From Allorhodoferax sp032337135 (GTDB lineage Bacteria > Pseudomonadota > Gammaproteobacteria > Burkholderiales > Burkholderiaceae_C): a DNA stretch of 64,000 nucleotides. Shown in pieces: positions 32,833 to 40,815 of this stretch (positions are counted from its first letter, which is position 1; the number at the start of each line of letters is the position of its first letter). The stretch spans positions 62,001-126,000 of the forward strand of contig NZ_JAVXZZ010000005.1 of assembly GCF_032337135.1 (NCBI RefSeq), given 5' to 3'. The translations under genes were made by a program, and so were the position numbers. Under the pieces are notes generated by a model that did no database searches, had not been told where the DNA came from, and saw nothing but the letters and a program-made list of their open reading frames with translations.

Positions 32833-33196
32833 AAGCTCTATTAGCCAACGCCGAACCCAATAGGACTACAATCTATAGTGTTCGTTGGAATCGACCGCGG
32901 CAACATGAAGGTTGCAAGGTTTGACGATGCACCCGATAGCTCAGTTTGCACATTTGGCAACGGTCTAGCATTAGAATGTGTCAACCATGTAACGGTAGAC
33001 ACACAACTTGACCGGGTGTGAATAGCACCCGACGCCTTCATTCAACAAGAATAGCCCGGCATGGTTCTGGACTGGAAACAGGTTTCAACCTGTGGAAAGC
33101 CCAGCTTGAAGCTGCACCCCTGATTGGTACCGCGTCCATCGATTGGACCATCACGAGTGCTTTGCGTATATCGACCTATGAGTCGAGACAGTCAAG
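32833..33196. promoter_or_regulatory. 364-bp regulatory gap between XRE and LuxR-type genes
   Basis: No convincing gene. It contains hairpin CGGGTG-TGAATAG-CACCCG near 33014, hairpin ACAGGTT-TC-AACCTGT near 33078-33094, and possible promoter boxes around 32870-32990 for the divergent genes. The frame 33018-33200 looks noncoding. Confidence 0.4.
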
Positions 33197-33904
33197 TTGA
33201 GGGTTCGGATCTTGAGCGGGACGGATTTTGTCGATACTGAAGGACGTGTAGATTCCGTGTTCACGGAAATCGAAGTCGAGTGCTTGCCGGAATTCCTGGC
33301 GCCACTGCGAAACCATGGCATCGAAGCCTTGGTGGTACTTGGGCCGGATGTCAATTGCAAGAAAAATCGAGGGCGCGCATTACGCACAATGCACCCCTGG
33401 AACATGCACCGGGCAGCCAAAGCTTTGTCATGCTGCGAGACGGTTGCTGACATCGAATTTGAAAGCGCACCGCTGATCACTCGCGAGTGCCTGCACTCGG
33501 GTAACTTTGCGCGGACGAACTGGGCTCCCCTGTGGATCAAGCAGGGCTTCAACAGCCTGTATATCGTCAAGATTCCAATCGCCATGGACCGCCATTTCGA
33601 GTGCCTACTTTTCTCGCGCAGGGAAGGGAGCTCGCAAGCCGAGGCATCGGCAATCGCTTTTCACGTCCTGACTGCCTGGCCGAAGATCAAGCACGAGATT
33701 CTGAGCAAACAGCAGCTGCTGACTCGGGCCGAGCAATTGGTATTGCGCCTGTCTGCATTAGGGGACACTTCGCAACAGGTGGCAGTCCGAGCCAACATGT
33801 CTGAACGCATGGTCAATTTCCATATTGGAAGCAGCCTGAGGAAGCTCAATGCCTCCAACAAGACCTCGGCGATCCTTAAAGCGATCATGATGGGCATCCT
33901 GTAA
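33197..33904 (+). CDS. LuxR-type transcription regulator
   Basis: A 235-aa protein. The C-terminal part is a LuxR/NarL-type helix-turn-helix (LLTRAEQLVLRLSALGDTSQ ... SERMVNFHIGSSLRKLN). The N-terminal ~170 residues have the size of an autoinducer-binding domain and include FARTNWAPLWIKQGFNSLYIV, but the ligand residues could not be confirmed. The TTG start at 33197 is uncertain. No luxI-like gene is visible, so it may be a LuxR solo. Confidence 0.75.
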   Translation: MRVRILSGTDFVDTEGRVDSVFTEIEVECLPEFLAPLRNHGIEALVVLGPDVNCKKNRGRALRTMHPWNMHRAAKALSCCETVADIEFESAPLITRECLHSGNFARTNWAPLWIKQGFNSLYIVKIPIAMDRHFECLLFSRREGSSQAEASAIAFHVLTAWPKIKHEILSKQQLLTRAEQLVLRLSALGDTSQQVAVRANMSERMVNFHIGSSLRKLNASNKTSAILKAIMMGIL

Positions 33905-33930
33905 CACTCGGCGGCATCCACCAGGGCCTA

Positions 33931-34056
33931 TTGTGGCCAGCTGGAGGATGCCGTAAAATTGGTTTACTTTCTTGCTGCAGCTAGCCTGTAGCCACTCATA
34001 CAACCCCTCGGGAGCACATCCCGTACGGTTGAGCTCCTGATCAACAGGAGTCAACC
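33931..34056 (+). promoter_or_regulatory. ACTCATA leader 9 with promoter
   Basis: -35 TTGTGG (33931-33936), 17-bp spacer, -10 TAAAAT (33954-33959), CTTTC at 33967 (gap 7), a CTGCAG-type hairpin, ACTCATA at 33994-34000, then hairpin CGGGA-GCACA-TCCCG. AGGAG precedes ATG 34057. Confidence 0.7.
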
Positions 34057-34395
34057 ATGATCTATTCCATCCTTGCAGATGGGAACAAGGTCGGGATCAC
34101 TACAGCACCATGTGAAGCACTGGCCTTGCGTCAGGCACTGCGTGCGCTGAGTCGTCCGACCAATTCCAAAGACAGTGATTTTCCGGACTACACCAATGTC
34201 TGTGTAGTTCCCTTTACCGCGGTGACACCGGCACCTGCGAACGTTCATGTGCGGCACACCTGTGGTGCCACACGACCGCATGACGACCACCGAGCGCTAC
34301 CGCTCCGACCTTTCGAGGTAGGAGCCAAGTATCGATCGGGTGTTGTCTGTGGTCCGGCTGGCCGCAAGGGTCAGCCTGCAGCACAGCCAGCCTAA
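34057..34395 (+). CDS. Hypothetical protein (112 aa)
   Basis: ATG 34057 has AGGAG seven bases upstream. The first 55 residues look like a compact domain (YSILADGNKVGITTAPCEAL); the C-terminal half is basic and Pro-rich. No family recognised. Sole gene of the leader 9 unit. Confidence 0.55.
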   Translation: MIYSILADGNKVGITTAPCEALALRQALRALSRPTNSKDSDFPDYTNVCVVPFTAVTPAPANVHVRHTCGATRPHDDHRALPLRPFEVGAKYRSGVVCGPAGRKGQPAAQPA

Positions 34396-34478
34396 TCCGC
34401 TGGCGAAAATCCACACGGGTGCTTCTATGGCCGTCTACGGACCCTGATGTACCCACTTCTGGCGGGGCGACGCAAGTT

Positions 34479-34512
34479 GCCCTGTATGCGTTTCGAGGAA
34501 CGCATACAGGGC
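34479..34512 (+). repeat. Perfect 14-bp hairpin in leader of the 34543 gene
   Basis: GCCCTGTATGCGTT (34479-34492) pairs perfectly with AACGCATACAGGGC (34499-34512) around TCGAGG. There is no T-tract, so it is more likely a regulatory or stabilising hairpin than a terminator. Confidence 0.7.
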
Positions 34513-34542
34513 GGCTTGCTCGATCACCTCTAGGAGTTATCT

Positions 34543-34890
34543 ATGACCTCGATGTACACCACTGACATTCATGCTGCCAACGAGCAAGCTCCGGTGAAAC
34601 CGGGCGATGCTGTTTGGCTGTATTCGATGCGCAACTCTGACGTTCCGTTGGCTCCCGGTTATCTTGCGATGATGGGTCAACTGAAAGAGCAGTTTGCCGC
34701 GTTGGACCAGATGCAGGCTAGCAAAGCTGCCGCTCGCACAGCCCCCGCACAGCCTCAACCGAAGCTGAGCGCGGGGATTCCTGCGGCGCCGCGCCAGTTG
34801 CTTGATTTAGCCAAACGGCAACACAAGCAACGCCTGGATGCTGCCATCGTTTCCTGGGCGAATCACTACAGCCATGTGGCGGCAGTGTGA
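34543..34890 (+). CDS. Hypothetical protein (115 aa)
   Basis: ATG 34543 follows TAGGAG. Residues 1-30 resemble a small beta-barrel-like start (VKPGDAVWLYSMRNSD), with a helical and Ala/Pro-rich middle. No recognised family. It ends at a strong terminator. Confidence 0.55.
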   Translation: MTSMYTTDIHAANEQAPVKPGDAVWLYSMRNSDVPLAPGYLAMMGQLKEQFAALDQMQASKAAARTAPAQPQPKLSAGIPAAPRQLLDLAKRQHKQRLDAAIVSWANHYSHVAAV

Positions 34891-34908
34891 ACCCAGATCG
34901 ACCTTCAC

Positions 34909-34942
34909 AAGGAGACCTCTTCGGAGGTCTCCTTTTTTTTTG
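34909..34942 (+). terminator. Intrinsic terminator
   Basis: AAGGAGACCTC/GAGGTCTCCTT stem followed by a T-tract and GGCCTG, the junction motif seen at other terminator-promoter borders. Confidence 0.85.
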
Positions 34943-35243
34943 GCCTGTCGGCACCAACCGAACTGCGTGCAACCCTTAGGGGGGGTCTTACATGAAGATC
35001 CGGTTGCAGCACAGTTAGGCTCTGTGACCGCAGGGACAGCGACAGCAGGACTTGAACGAGCGACTTCCGGCGACCTGGCCTGAGACTTTCGGGTCCATCG
35101 GCCTTATTTAATTCATGCGTTACACTAAGTATTATTAGGATGATGTAAACTTAATACTACTAGAACCAGGATTCTTAATTAGATGAGAGTCCAGCCAATG
35201 CGAACGATACGCATTCATTACATAAACCATTGATTCCATTGCC
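34943..35243 (+). promoter_or_regulatory. Upstream region of the large recombinase gene
   Basis: About 300 bp with no convincing gene. Around 35122-35161 are two related AT-rich dyads (CTAAGTATTATTAG and CTTAATACTACTAG), likely operators or recombinase sites. AT-rich DNA up to 35230 probably contains the recombinase promoter. Confidence 0.4.
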
Positions 35244-37433
35244 ATGACAGACCTCGAAATGGACGCCCACAGCCGCGACACACCTGTGCCGGCACCCAGC
35301 CGACGCGGTCGACCGGTTGGCTGGCGCATGCCGACACTCGCCGCAGCCGATGGTTTGACACTGGAGGACTTTTCCTTCGTCCGTGGCGTGATCAGTGGCA
35401 TGAGCCCCATCGAATCATTCAAGAAGTTCTACGCCAATCGCCACTTCGACGCCAAGGGCGACCCCATCATTCCCCACGGTCTGGTCGTCAACAAGCTGGC
35501 CCAGGACCTCGAAAGGCAGATCCTGCTGGCTGCGCAAGCCTCGTTGGACCAAGATGTGAAGTCCGCGGCACAGACCTTTTCGCAGGAGCTTCCAGCGGAT
35601 GTGGTGAGCGAGCCGGTCAAAGTCCTCGCCCACATGGATTTCACGACCTGGTACGACTCCATCGACCCGGACATGTACCGGGAAAACGAGTTGCCTGCGG
35701 CGTACCAGGAATACCTGGAGAGCGTTGGGGCGACGGACGCGGCGATCGAACAGGTCAATGTGATCTCGCGCGGCCAGGCCATCGAGCACAAGATCAAGGC
35801 GCTCAATTTCCTGCAGACGCAGCTCGCACAGAGCCCCAAGAGCGACCAGGCCATCGAAATTTGGATTGCACGATCCATTACCAGACACCTCAAAGCCATG
35901 AGCGTTTCCACCATGGGTGAGCTGGTGGCGTTCATCGGCAATGAAGGTCGCCACTGGCACCGGCGCATCAAAGGCCTGGGCCCGGGCCGGGCAGAACGCA
36001 TCGAGGGCTGGCTGGATGATCACGCCCAATCGCTAGGTCTGATCGCTCGCCATGGCCCGCAGTGGGAGTCCGCGCCAGAGTTGGCTACCGCCCTACTCCC
36101 ATTGCAGCGCGTGCCCGAATACCAGCCGCTAATCGCCCTGCCCGGCTCGGCTGTGAGCGCGCCGGCAAATCCTGCCTTGCAGCGTCGTTTTGGGATTGCT
36201 CCGCTGGAGTTGCTGTCGGTCCCCAACGAGCTCGATGGTCGCACCGGCATGTTCCGCACCACCACACCAAACCACTTGGGTGCCCGCAATGACTATGAGG
36301 CACTGCAGAGTTGGCTGGGGACTTTCCTTGCCGCCGGCAAAGTACGCACGCTGGAAGCCTACCGCCGCGAAGTCGAGCGCTTCTACTTGTGGTGCCTGCT
36401 GGAGGCCCGCACCCCTTTATCCTCTGTCGCCCTGAGTCACGCGCAGGCCTACCAGGCTTTTCTGGCGCACATTCCAGCCCACTGGATCAGCGACAAGCGC
36501 GTTGCCCGAGAACATGCAGACTGGCGGCCTTTTCGGGGTCAGCTGCTGCCCAAATCCCAGAACTACGCCCTGGGCGTGGTGGAACAGATGTTCACGGCCT
36601 TGCACAGAAACGCCTACGTCACCGGGAACCCCTTCGCGAGTATTAGGCCGAACAATGCCGGCGTGAAGCTACGCGCCATGGACACCACGCGCACCTTGCA
36701 TGCGGGGGATCTCGCACTTGTACGCGAGTACATGGACAAGTTGCCTGGCCTAGCTTCCAAAGACCCGCGCACGGCCGCGCTCGCTCGGCGCACTCGCCTG
36801 ATATTGCACCTGGCTGTCACCACAGGCCTGCGACTGAGTGAAATTGCCAGCACTGATCTGTCCACGCTGCGCCGCGCGATCATCGACGGGGCAGAAAGCT
36901 ATGATTGGATGCTGACCGTCATCGGCAAGGGCTCCAAGCCAAGGGACGTTCCCATCCAAGCGGTAGTTCTGCAGGCCATCTATGACCACCATGCGGACTG
37001 GAAAAACCTTCTGCCGCCGATGGCCACCGTTCGGGCCGGGGCATTCGAGAAGGCCCCTCCCCTCGTCGCGGTGTTGCAGGCACCGGTGCGCAGCAACACC
37101 CAGACCATCACCGACATGACTGTACTGGCCAATGACAATGCCGCATTAGGCAGTGCCGGCGTTGCCAGGGCGCTAAAAACCTTCTTTCGACAGATGGCCA
37201 AGACCGTTGAAGAACCACGCCAGCGCGCACGCATCCTGCGGTTCAGCACCCATTGGCTGCGCCACACTTTCGCGCATGAAGTGTTGCGTGCCAATGATGG
37301 TGACGAAGGCCTCAAGCTGGCGCAACAGCTCCTGGGTCACGCCTCGATCGCCACGACCGCTGAGTACATGAAGCAGGACGAGACAGCCAAGGTCAAGGCA
37401 GCCCGCAAGGTCAACCCGCTCGGGCTGGCTTGA
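35244..37433 (+). CDS. Large tyrosine recombinase (729 aa)
   Basis: The C-terminal 350 residues carry a full catalytic set: R in TTGLRLSEI, K in GKGSKPRDV, H and R in HWLRHTF, H in LLGHASI and the final Y in AEYMK. A core-binding domain precedes it (about 350-480). The N-terminal 300 residues include a helix-hairpin-helix-like stretch (IKGLGPGRAERIEGWL), as in DUF3701-type integrases. It should cut and rejoin DNA at a specific site and may resolve plasmid multimers or mobilise a segment; its att site was not identified. Confidence 0.9.
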   Translation: MTDLEMDAHSRDTPVPAPSRRGRPVGWRMPTLAAADGLTLEDFSFVRGVISGMSPIESFKKFYANRHFDAKGDPIIPHGLVVNKLAQDLERQILLAAQASLDQDVKSAAQTFSQELPADVVSEPVKVLAHMDFTTWYDSIDPDMYRENELPAAYQEYLESVGATDAAIEQVNVISRGQAIEHKIKALNFLQTQLAQSPKSDQAIEIWIARSITRHLKAMSVSTMGELVAFIGNEGRHWHRRIKGLGPGRAERIEGWLDDHAQSLGLIARHGPQWESAPELATALLPLQRVPEYQPLIALPGSAVSAPANPALQRRFGIAPLELLSVPNELDGRTGMFRTTTPNHLGARNDYEALQSWLGTFLAAGKVRTLEAYRREVERFYLWCLLEARTPLSSVALSHAQAYQAFLAHIPAHWISDKRVAREHADWRPFRGQLLPKSQNYALGVVEQMFTALHRNAYVTGNPFASIRPNNAGVKLRAMDTTRTLHAGDLALVREYMDKLPGLASKDPRTAALARRTRLILHLAVTTGLRLSEIASTDLSTLRRAIIDGAESYDWMLTVIGKGSKPRDVPIQAVVLQAIYDHHADWKNLLPPMATVRAGAFEKAPPLVAVLQAPVRSNTQTITDMTVLANDNAALGSAGVARALKTFFRQMAKTVEEPRQRARILRFSTHWLRHTFAHEVLRANDGDEGLKLAQQLLGHASIATTAEYMKQDETAKVKAARKVNPLGLA

Positions 37434-37615
37434 CCGGCCACGGCAGCGCCCTACAATTGGGGTTCTTTCAGGCGCAATGCCTAAGCACCCCCAACGGTGC
37501 ACTCATACCCCGCATTCACTCCGATCGGAGCTGGATTTCACCAACTGCCCAGGGCGAACTCTCGTCCTGTCAGGGCGGTTTTCCATGCCTTGGGCTCTCT
37601 CACGAGCAACAAAAC
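37430..37615 (+). promoter_or_regulatory. ACTCATA leader 10 with promoter
   Basis: -35 TTGACC (37430-37435, overlapping the recombinase stop), 16-bp spacer, -10 TACAAT (37452-37457), CTTTC at 37465 (gap 7). AGGC-GCAAT-GCCT and GCACC/GGTGC hairpins, ACTCATA at 37501-37507, CTCCGATCGGAG hairpin and the 20-nt block at 37537-37556. Subgroup A. Confidence 0.75.
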
Positions 37616-38011
37616 ATGGAACCATCACGCGATCATCGCTCTACCGGGAATACTGTTGCGAAACAGTGCACGGTACTAGCAAACAAAATTCGCATCATCA
37701 GTAGCCTCAACCACGCCGCTCGCATTCGCCGTGCAGTCGCAGAATTGCTTGGCCAATCGGCCATGCATGTCGAGGACGTGATGATGCAAGACATCGTAGG
37801 CGATTACGACACGCCGGACACCGTTCCGGAGTGGGCATGGGTTGAAGCCCATGCCAGCTACCGGCACCGCCATAACGGCGAGGACGGCATCTGGGAATTC
37901 ATCGTCAACCTGGCACGCCATTTCGATGACGTTCCGGAAAAACTGCGTCCGGTAATCCAATCCGCGCGCAAATCTGGCGCAGCCTATCTGGTGTTTCACC
38001 AAGGCACCTGA
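37616..38011 (+). CDS. Hypothetical protein (131 aa)
   Basis: ATG 37616 follows leader 10. The body is helical (RIRRAVAELLGQSAMHVEDV) with acidic segments (DYDTPDTVPEW). No family recognised. The gene ends shortly before the next unit, with no clear terminator. Confidence 0.6.
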   Translation: MEPSRDHRSTGNTVAKQCTVLANKIRIISSLNHAARIRRAVAELLGQSAMHVEDVMMQDIVGDYDTPDTVPEWAWVEAHASYRHRHNGEDGIWEFIVNLARHFDDVPEKLRPVIQSARKSGAAYLVFHQGT

Positions 38012-38090
38012 CTTTTCTCACTCCCCTGCCCTGGGCATGCACCTGCCCTTGAGGGTTATGCATGCCGTGGGCGTTTCACCCGATAACACC

Positions 38091-38744
38091 ATGAACACCA
38101 TGACCCATCAACCCAACAAGACCTGCCGATTCTTCGAGTTCGGCACTGCACCGCAGGCCGGCGCACTTGGCTACTACCTGGCCAAGACGGAATGCGGCAC
38201 GGAACAGGAAATGCAAGAGAAATTCGCTGATCAAGACGTGATCCTTGTCTGTGGCGCATCGCTTGCATGGCAACCCGGGGGCTTCGAATACGCCGTATTC
38301 GTCCCGGCACCCCGATACCGCGTGCTCGGCTTGCACAAAACAATCGGTTGGTACCAGAAAGCAATCGACGCAGGCTTGTGGCCACGCGGTGACAAGGGGC
38401 AGTTGTCTGAATGCATTTGGATCATCCAAGATGCGAAGGTCAACCGCATTACGCTGACGCAGCACAAGCTGCGCGATCTACCCCTGGACACCTCGGGGTT
38501 TGACGCCTCACAGCATGCGATCGCAGCCGAATTGGCTCGACTGGGTCTGTTGGAGCGCATCGATGCTGTTTCCCAGCAGGAATTCGACCCCTCTGCATCT
38601 TTCGAGAACCCGCGTCAGGCCATCGACCAGATCCTCCAACAACCTGATCCACATCAGGCCCTCATGGCTGTGGTCGAAACCAACGTTCGCGCAGGCGAAA
38701 CAGGTTTTGCTTCCGAACTCATTGCCGAGTACGGCCGCACCTGA
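38091..38744 (+). CDS. Hypothetical protein (217 aa)
   Basis: Starts at ATG 38091 or ATG 38100; the frame upstream to 38037 has no support. Mixed alpha/beta, with VILVCGASLAWQPGGFEYAV near the N-terminus and an acidic helical C-terminus. No recognised motif. Confidence 0.55.
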   Translation: MNTMTHQPNKTCRFFEFGTAPQAGALGYYLAKTECGTEQEMQEKFADQDVILVCGASLAWQPGGFEYAVFVPAPRYRVLGLHKTIGWYQKAIDAGLWPRGDKGQLSECIWIIQDAKVNRITLTQHKLRDLPLDTSGFDASQHAIAAELARLGLLERIDAVSQQEFDPSASFENPRQAIDQILQQPDPHQALMAVVETNVRAGETGFASELIAEYGRT

Positions 38745-38748
38745 CCTA

Positions 38749-38774
38749 TTGCCCTCGGTTCAATTCCGAGGGCT
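38749..38774 (+). repeat. tRNA T-arm-like hairpin
   Basis: CTCGG-TTCAATT-CCGAG forms a 5-bp stem with the 7-nt loop and TTCAA of a tRNA T-arm, followed by GGCTCCA. No other tRNA parts are found upstream. It may be a remnant or a chance hairpin in the leader of the 38802 gene. Confidence 0.35.
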
Positions 38775-38801
38775 CCACCTCTACCGACAAGGACAATCAC
38801 C

Positions 38802-39071
38802 ATGCCCATTCCCGTTATTCGTGGATCGAAATCCACCCGTCCCACCGCCGACCCAGTAAAGGCTTTCTTGCAACGCTCGCCCAATGGCAGCGTCAATGCG
38901 CAAGTGGATGCAGCTGTGGTGGATCGCTTCAAGAAAGCAGGCCTGCTTGGAGAAGCACTGGTGCGCAGCATGTTCAACCTGCTCGCGTCATCTACCCCAA
39001 ATGTCCCGGCATGCAAGCGAGCCAAGGCCAAGGCCTACGCGCTTCTGCAAAGCCGTGAAGCAGCTACCTGA
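38802..39071 (+). CDS. Hypothetical protein (89 aa)
   Basis: AAGGA precedes ATG 38802. A basic helical protein (NAQVDAAVVDRFKKAGLLGE) with a possible ribbon-helix or small DNA-binding character, not confirmed. The next gene starts 12 nt later. Confidence 0.55.
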   Translation: MPIPVIRGSKSTRPTADPVKAFLQRSPNGSVNAQVDAAVVDRFKKAGLLGEALVRSMFNLLASSTPNVPACKRAKAKAYALLQSREAAT

Positions 39072-39083
39072 TTGGGGTGCACC

Positions 39084-39746
39084 ATGCAAGCTAAATCGTC
39101 TTTCCGCTTCGAATACCGCCGCCCTGCCGGTGTTTGCCCAGAAGACAAGCGCACCGGCTTTTTCACGATCGATCTGTCGCAAGATGAGTTCGAGGACTAC
39201 CAGGCTTTGAAAGCTCGTGTGCACCACGAGCTCGACGTGATCGGCATTCCCCAGCATGAGTCAGCCTACTGGGTGGAAGCTCCTCCATACAGCCTTGACC
39301 AACTGAAAAAGCTGGCCATTGCATTCGGCTCTGGAAACGCCACACTGATTCCCCATTACGCCCACGGCTGGCACTACAACCACTACCACCAGGCGGTCGT
39401 TGACGGTGTGCGCTATCGCTACATGGGCTTTCAGGGGGGCGAGTTCATCAAGTTCGCGCCTGACATCGAGCAACCCTCCCCTCCCCTACCGATGGGCACC
39501 CTGTTCGATGGACCGGTGAGGCTGCACGATCATGGGCACATCCAGACACCGGAGCATGCTGCGCTATTCAAGACGGGTGAGTTGGATTTGCCCGGCCAAC
39601 CGATTCAGCACGTAGCAGTTCGCTTCTGCAACTTCGCGTTCAACGCAGCACAGAAACGTGCCGACGCTGTATTCGAAGCCTTGGATACCACCGGCCAGCA
39701 CCTCGGCCACTACTTCGCCTCTGCTTTCAAGACCTTGGTTCTGTAA
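39084..39746 (+). CDS. Hypothetical protein (220 aa)
   Basis: ATG 39084 is chosen over the upstream TTG at 39072. The centre holds a His-rich stretch (HYAHGWHYNHYHQAVVDGV) that could bind metal. It ends at a terminator convergent with the XRE gene. Family unrecognised. Confidence 0.55.
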   Translation: MQAKSSFRFEYRRPAGVCPEDKRTGFFTIDLSQDEFEDYQALKARVHHELDVIGIPQHESAYWVEAPPYSLDQLKKLAIAFGSGNATLIPHYAHGWHYNHYHQAVVDGVRYRYMGFQGGEFIKFAPDIEQPSPPLPMGTLFDGPVRLHDHGHIQTPEHAALFKTGELDLPGQPIQHVAVRFCNFAFNAAQKRADAVFEALDTTGQHLGHYFASAFKTLVL

Positions 39747-39761
39747 GCAAGCAAGCACTAC

Positions 39762-39798
39762 AAAACCCGCCGTTCCTTGCGTTCGGCGGGTTTTTTTT
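39762..39798 (+). terminator. Intrinsic terminator
   Basis: AAAACCCGCCG/CGGCGGGTTTT stem with T-tract, between the 39084 gene and the convergent XRE gene. Confidence 0.85.
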
Positions 39799-39819
39799 CG
39801 TCTGTCGAATGCGTGGCCC

Positions 39820-40080
39820 CTACTTATGAGGGGGGATACGTTTGCCTGTCAGGACGTAGTACATGTCGAGCCCCAATGCATGGGCCTTGTTCACGTATTC
39901 AAGCGAAGGGAAGGTGTGGTTTTTGTCGTCATTGGGCTTTTCGTATTTGATCTGGGTGTATCGGGATACGCCTGTCTGCATTGCCATGGCATCCTGAGAC
40001 AACCCGGCAGCATCGCGCTCTTGCGCCAACCGCTGCCCCATGGAGTCCAGTTCAAATGGGAGTAAAAAAAAGTCTTGCAT
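39820..40080 (-). CDS. XRE-family HTH repressor (86 aa)
   Basis: The segment LAQERDAAGLSQDAMAMQTG...YTQIKYEKP is a Cro/CI helix-turn-helix (residues about 18-50), followed by a tail (YVNKAHALGLDMYYVLTG) common in phage-type repressors. Divergent from the 40162 gene across a gap with two dyads, so it probably represses itself and that gene. Confidence 0.85.
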   Translation of the reverse strand: MQDFFLLPFELDSMGQRLAQERDAAGLSQDAMAMQTGVSRYTQIKYEKPNDDKNHTFPSLEYVNKAHALGLDMYYVLTGKRIPPHK

Positions 40081-40122
40081 GTCAAGAAATGTTGACTATA
40101 ATTGTGTCAAGAATTATTGACA
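40080..40122. promoter_or_regulatory. Twin operator dyads between divergent genes
   Basis: TGTCAAGAATTATTGACA (40105-40122, perfect 6-bp arms) and a near copy at 40080-40097, centres 25 bp apart. They flank TATAAT at 40097-40102, a probable -10 for the 40162 gene. Likely binding sites for the divergent XRE repressor. Confidence 0.7.
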
Positions 40123-40161
40123 TTGTACTTGGGGCAAGTTCCAAAGCAAGGAGTCCACAAA

Positions 40162-40803
40162 ATGAATCAGAGTGAAATTTCGGTCGGCAAGGTCTACACC
40201 AACGTAACCTCGGAAAACCGCCGAGTAATCGAAATCCTCACCATGGAGGATGGCAAGCAGATGGTACGCTTCCAAGCCATGCCTTGGACGATGAACCCGG
40301 ATCTGTACCTGAAGCATTTCAAGCATCTGGCCCCCCTGCCCTCCCCTACTGAGTTCCGCAACAAGTCTCGTATCGCACCGGGAGTGCTGTATGGCGAAGT
40401 GCCTCTGCTCGCATTCGCTCGCTGGGCAAAACAGGAACGCACTCCGAACCCGAAGCTCAATGCTCCTGGTCGGACCATGGCCGCGCAGATCATCGAAATC
40501 GTGATGCGCAAGCAGTACACCAGTCGCTCGGCTGAACGCACCTTCTACAGTGAATGCTCCACTCGCGAGCAGTTCTTCACCCCCGGCCCATCGGCGATGC
40601 ACTGGGTCTACACCATGCCGGACGGGTCCCGCATTGGCTTCATGGCGCCCGTTGTCATGGCCGAACTGGACGACATGGGCAAGCCTATCTTGACCAGTCA
40701 CCATCAACTGGATTTGAACCAGAGCTTTGCTTTTGGCGATATTGAAAGAATCACTCGCGCAGAAGAGAAACTGTGGATCGAAGCCAATCGCCCATTTGCC
40801 TGA
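40162..40803 (+). CDS. Hypothetical protein (213 aa)
   Basis: ATG 40162 has AAGGAG. The first 50 residues (ISVGKVYTNVTSENRRVIEIL) look like a small beta domain. The remainder is mixed, with RTFYSECSTREQFF. Under apparent control of the divergent XRE repressor. No family recognised; it precedes the transfer-like gene by 12 nt. Confidence 0.55.
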   Translation: MNQSEISVGKVYTNVTSENRRVIEILTMEDGKQMVRFQAMPWTMNPDLYLKHFKHLAPLPSPTEFRNKSRIAPGVLYGEVPLLAFARWAKQERTPNPKLNAPGRTMAAQIIEIVMRKQYTSRSAERTFYSECSTREQFFTPGPSAMHWVYTMPDGSRIGFMAPVVMAELDDMGKPILTSHHQLDLNQSFAFGDIERITRAEEKLWIEANRPFA

Positions 40804-40815
40804 GAATCATTGACC

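Noticed and set aside
33018..33200. 60-aa plus-strand ORF before the LuxR-type gene
   Set aside because: Starts at the loop of a hairpin and shows no domain pattern; it could only be coding if the LuxR gene were frameshifted, which I cannot support.
35244..37433. Transposase of an insertion sequence
   Set aside because: Sequence has a tyrosine-recombinase active site and no flanking IS-type inverted repeats were seen.
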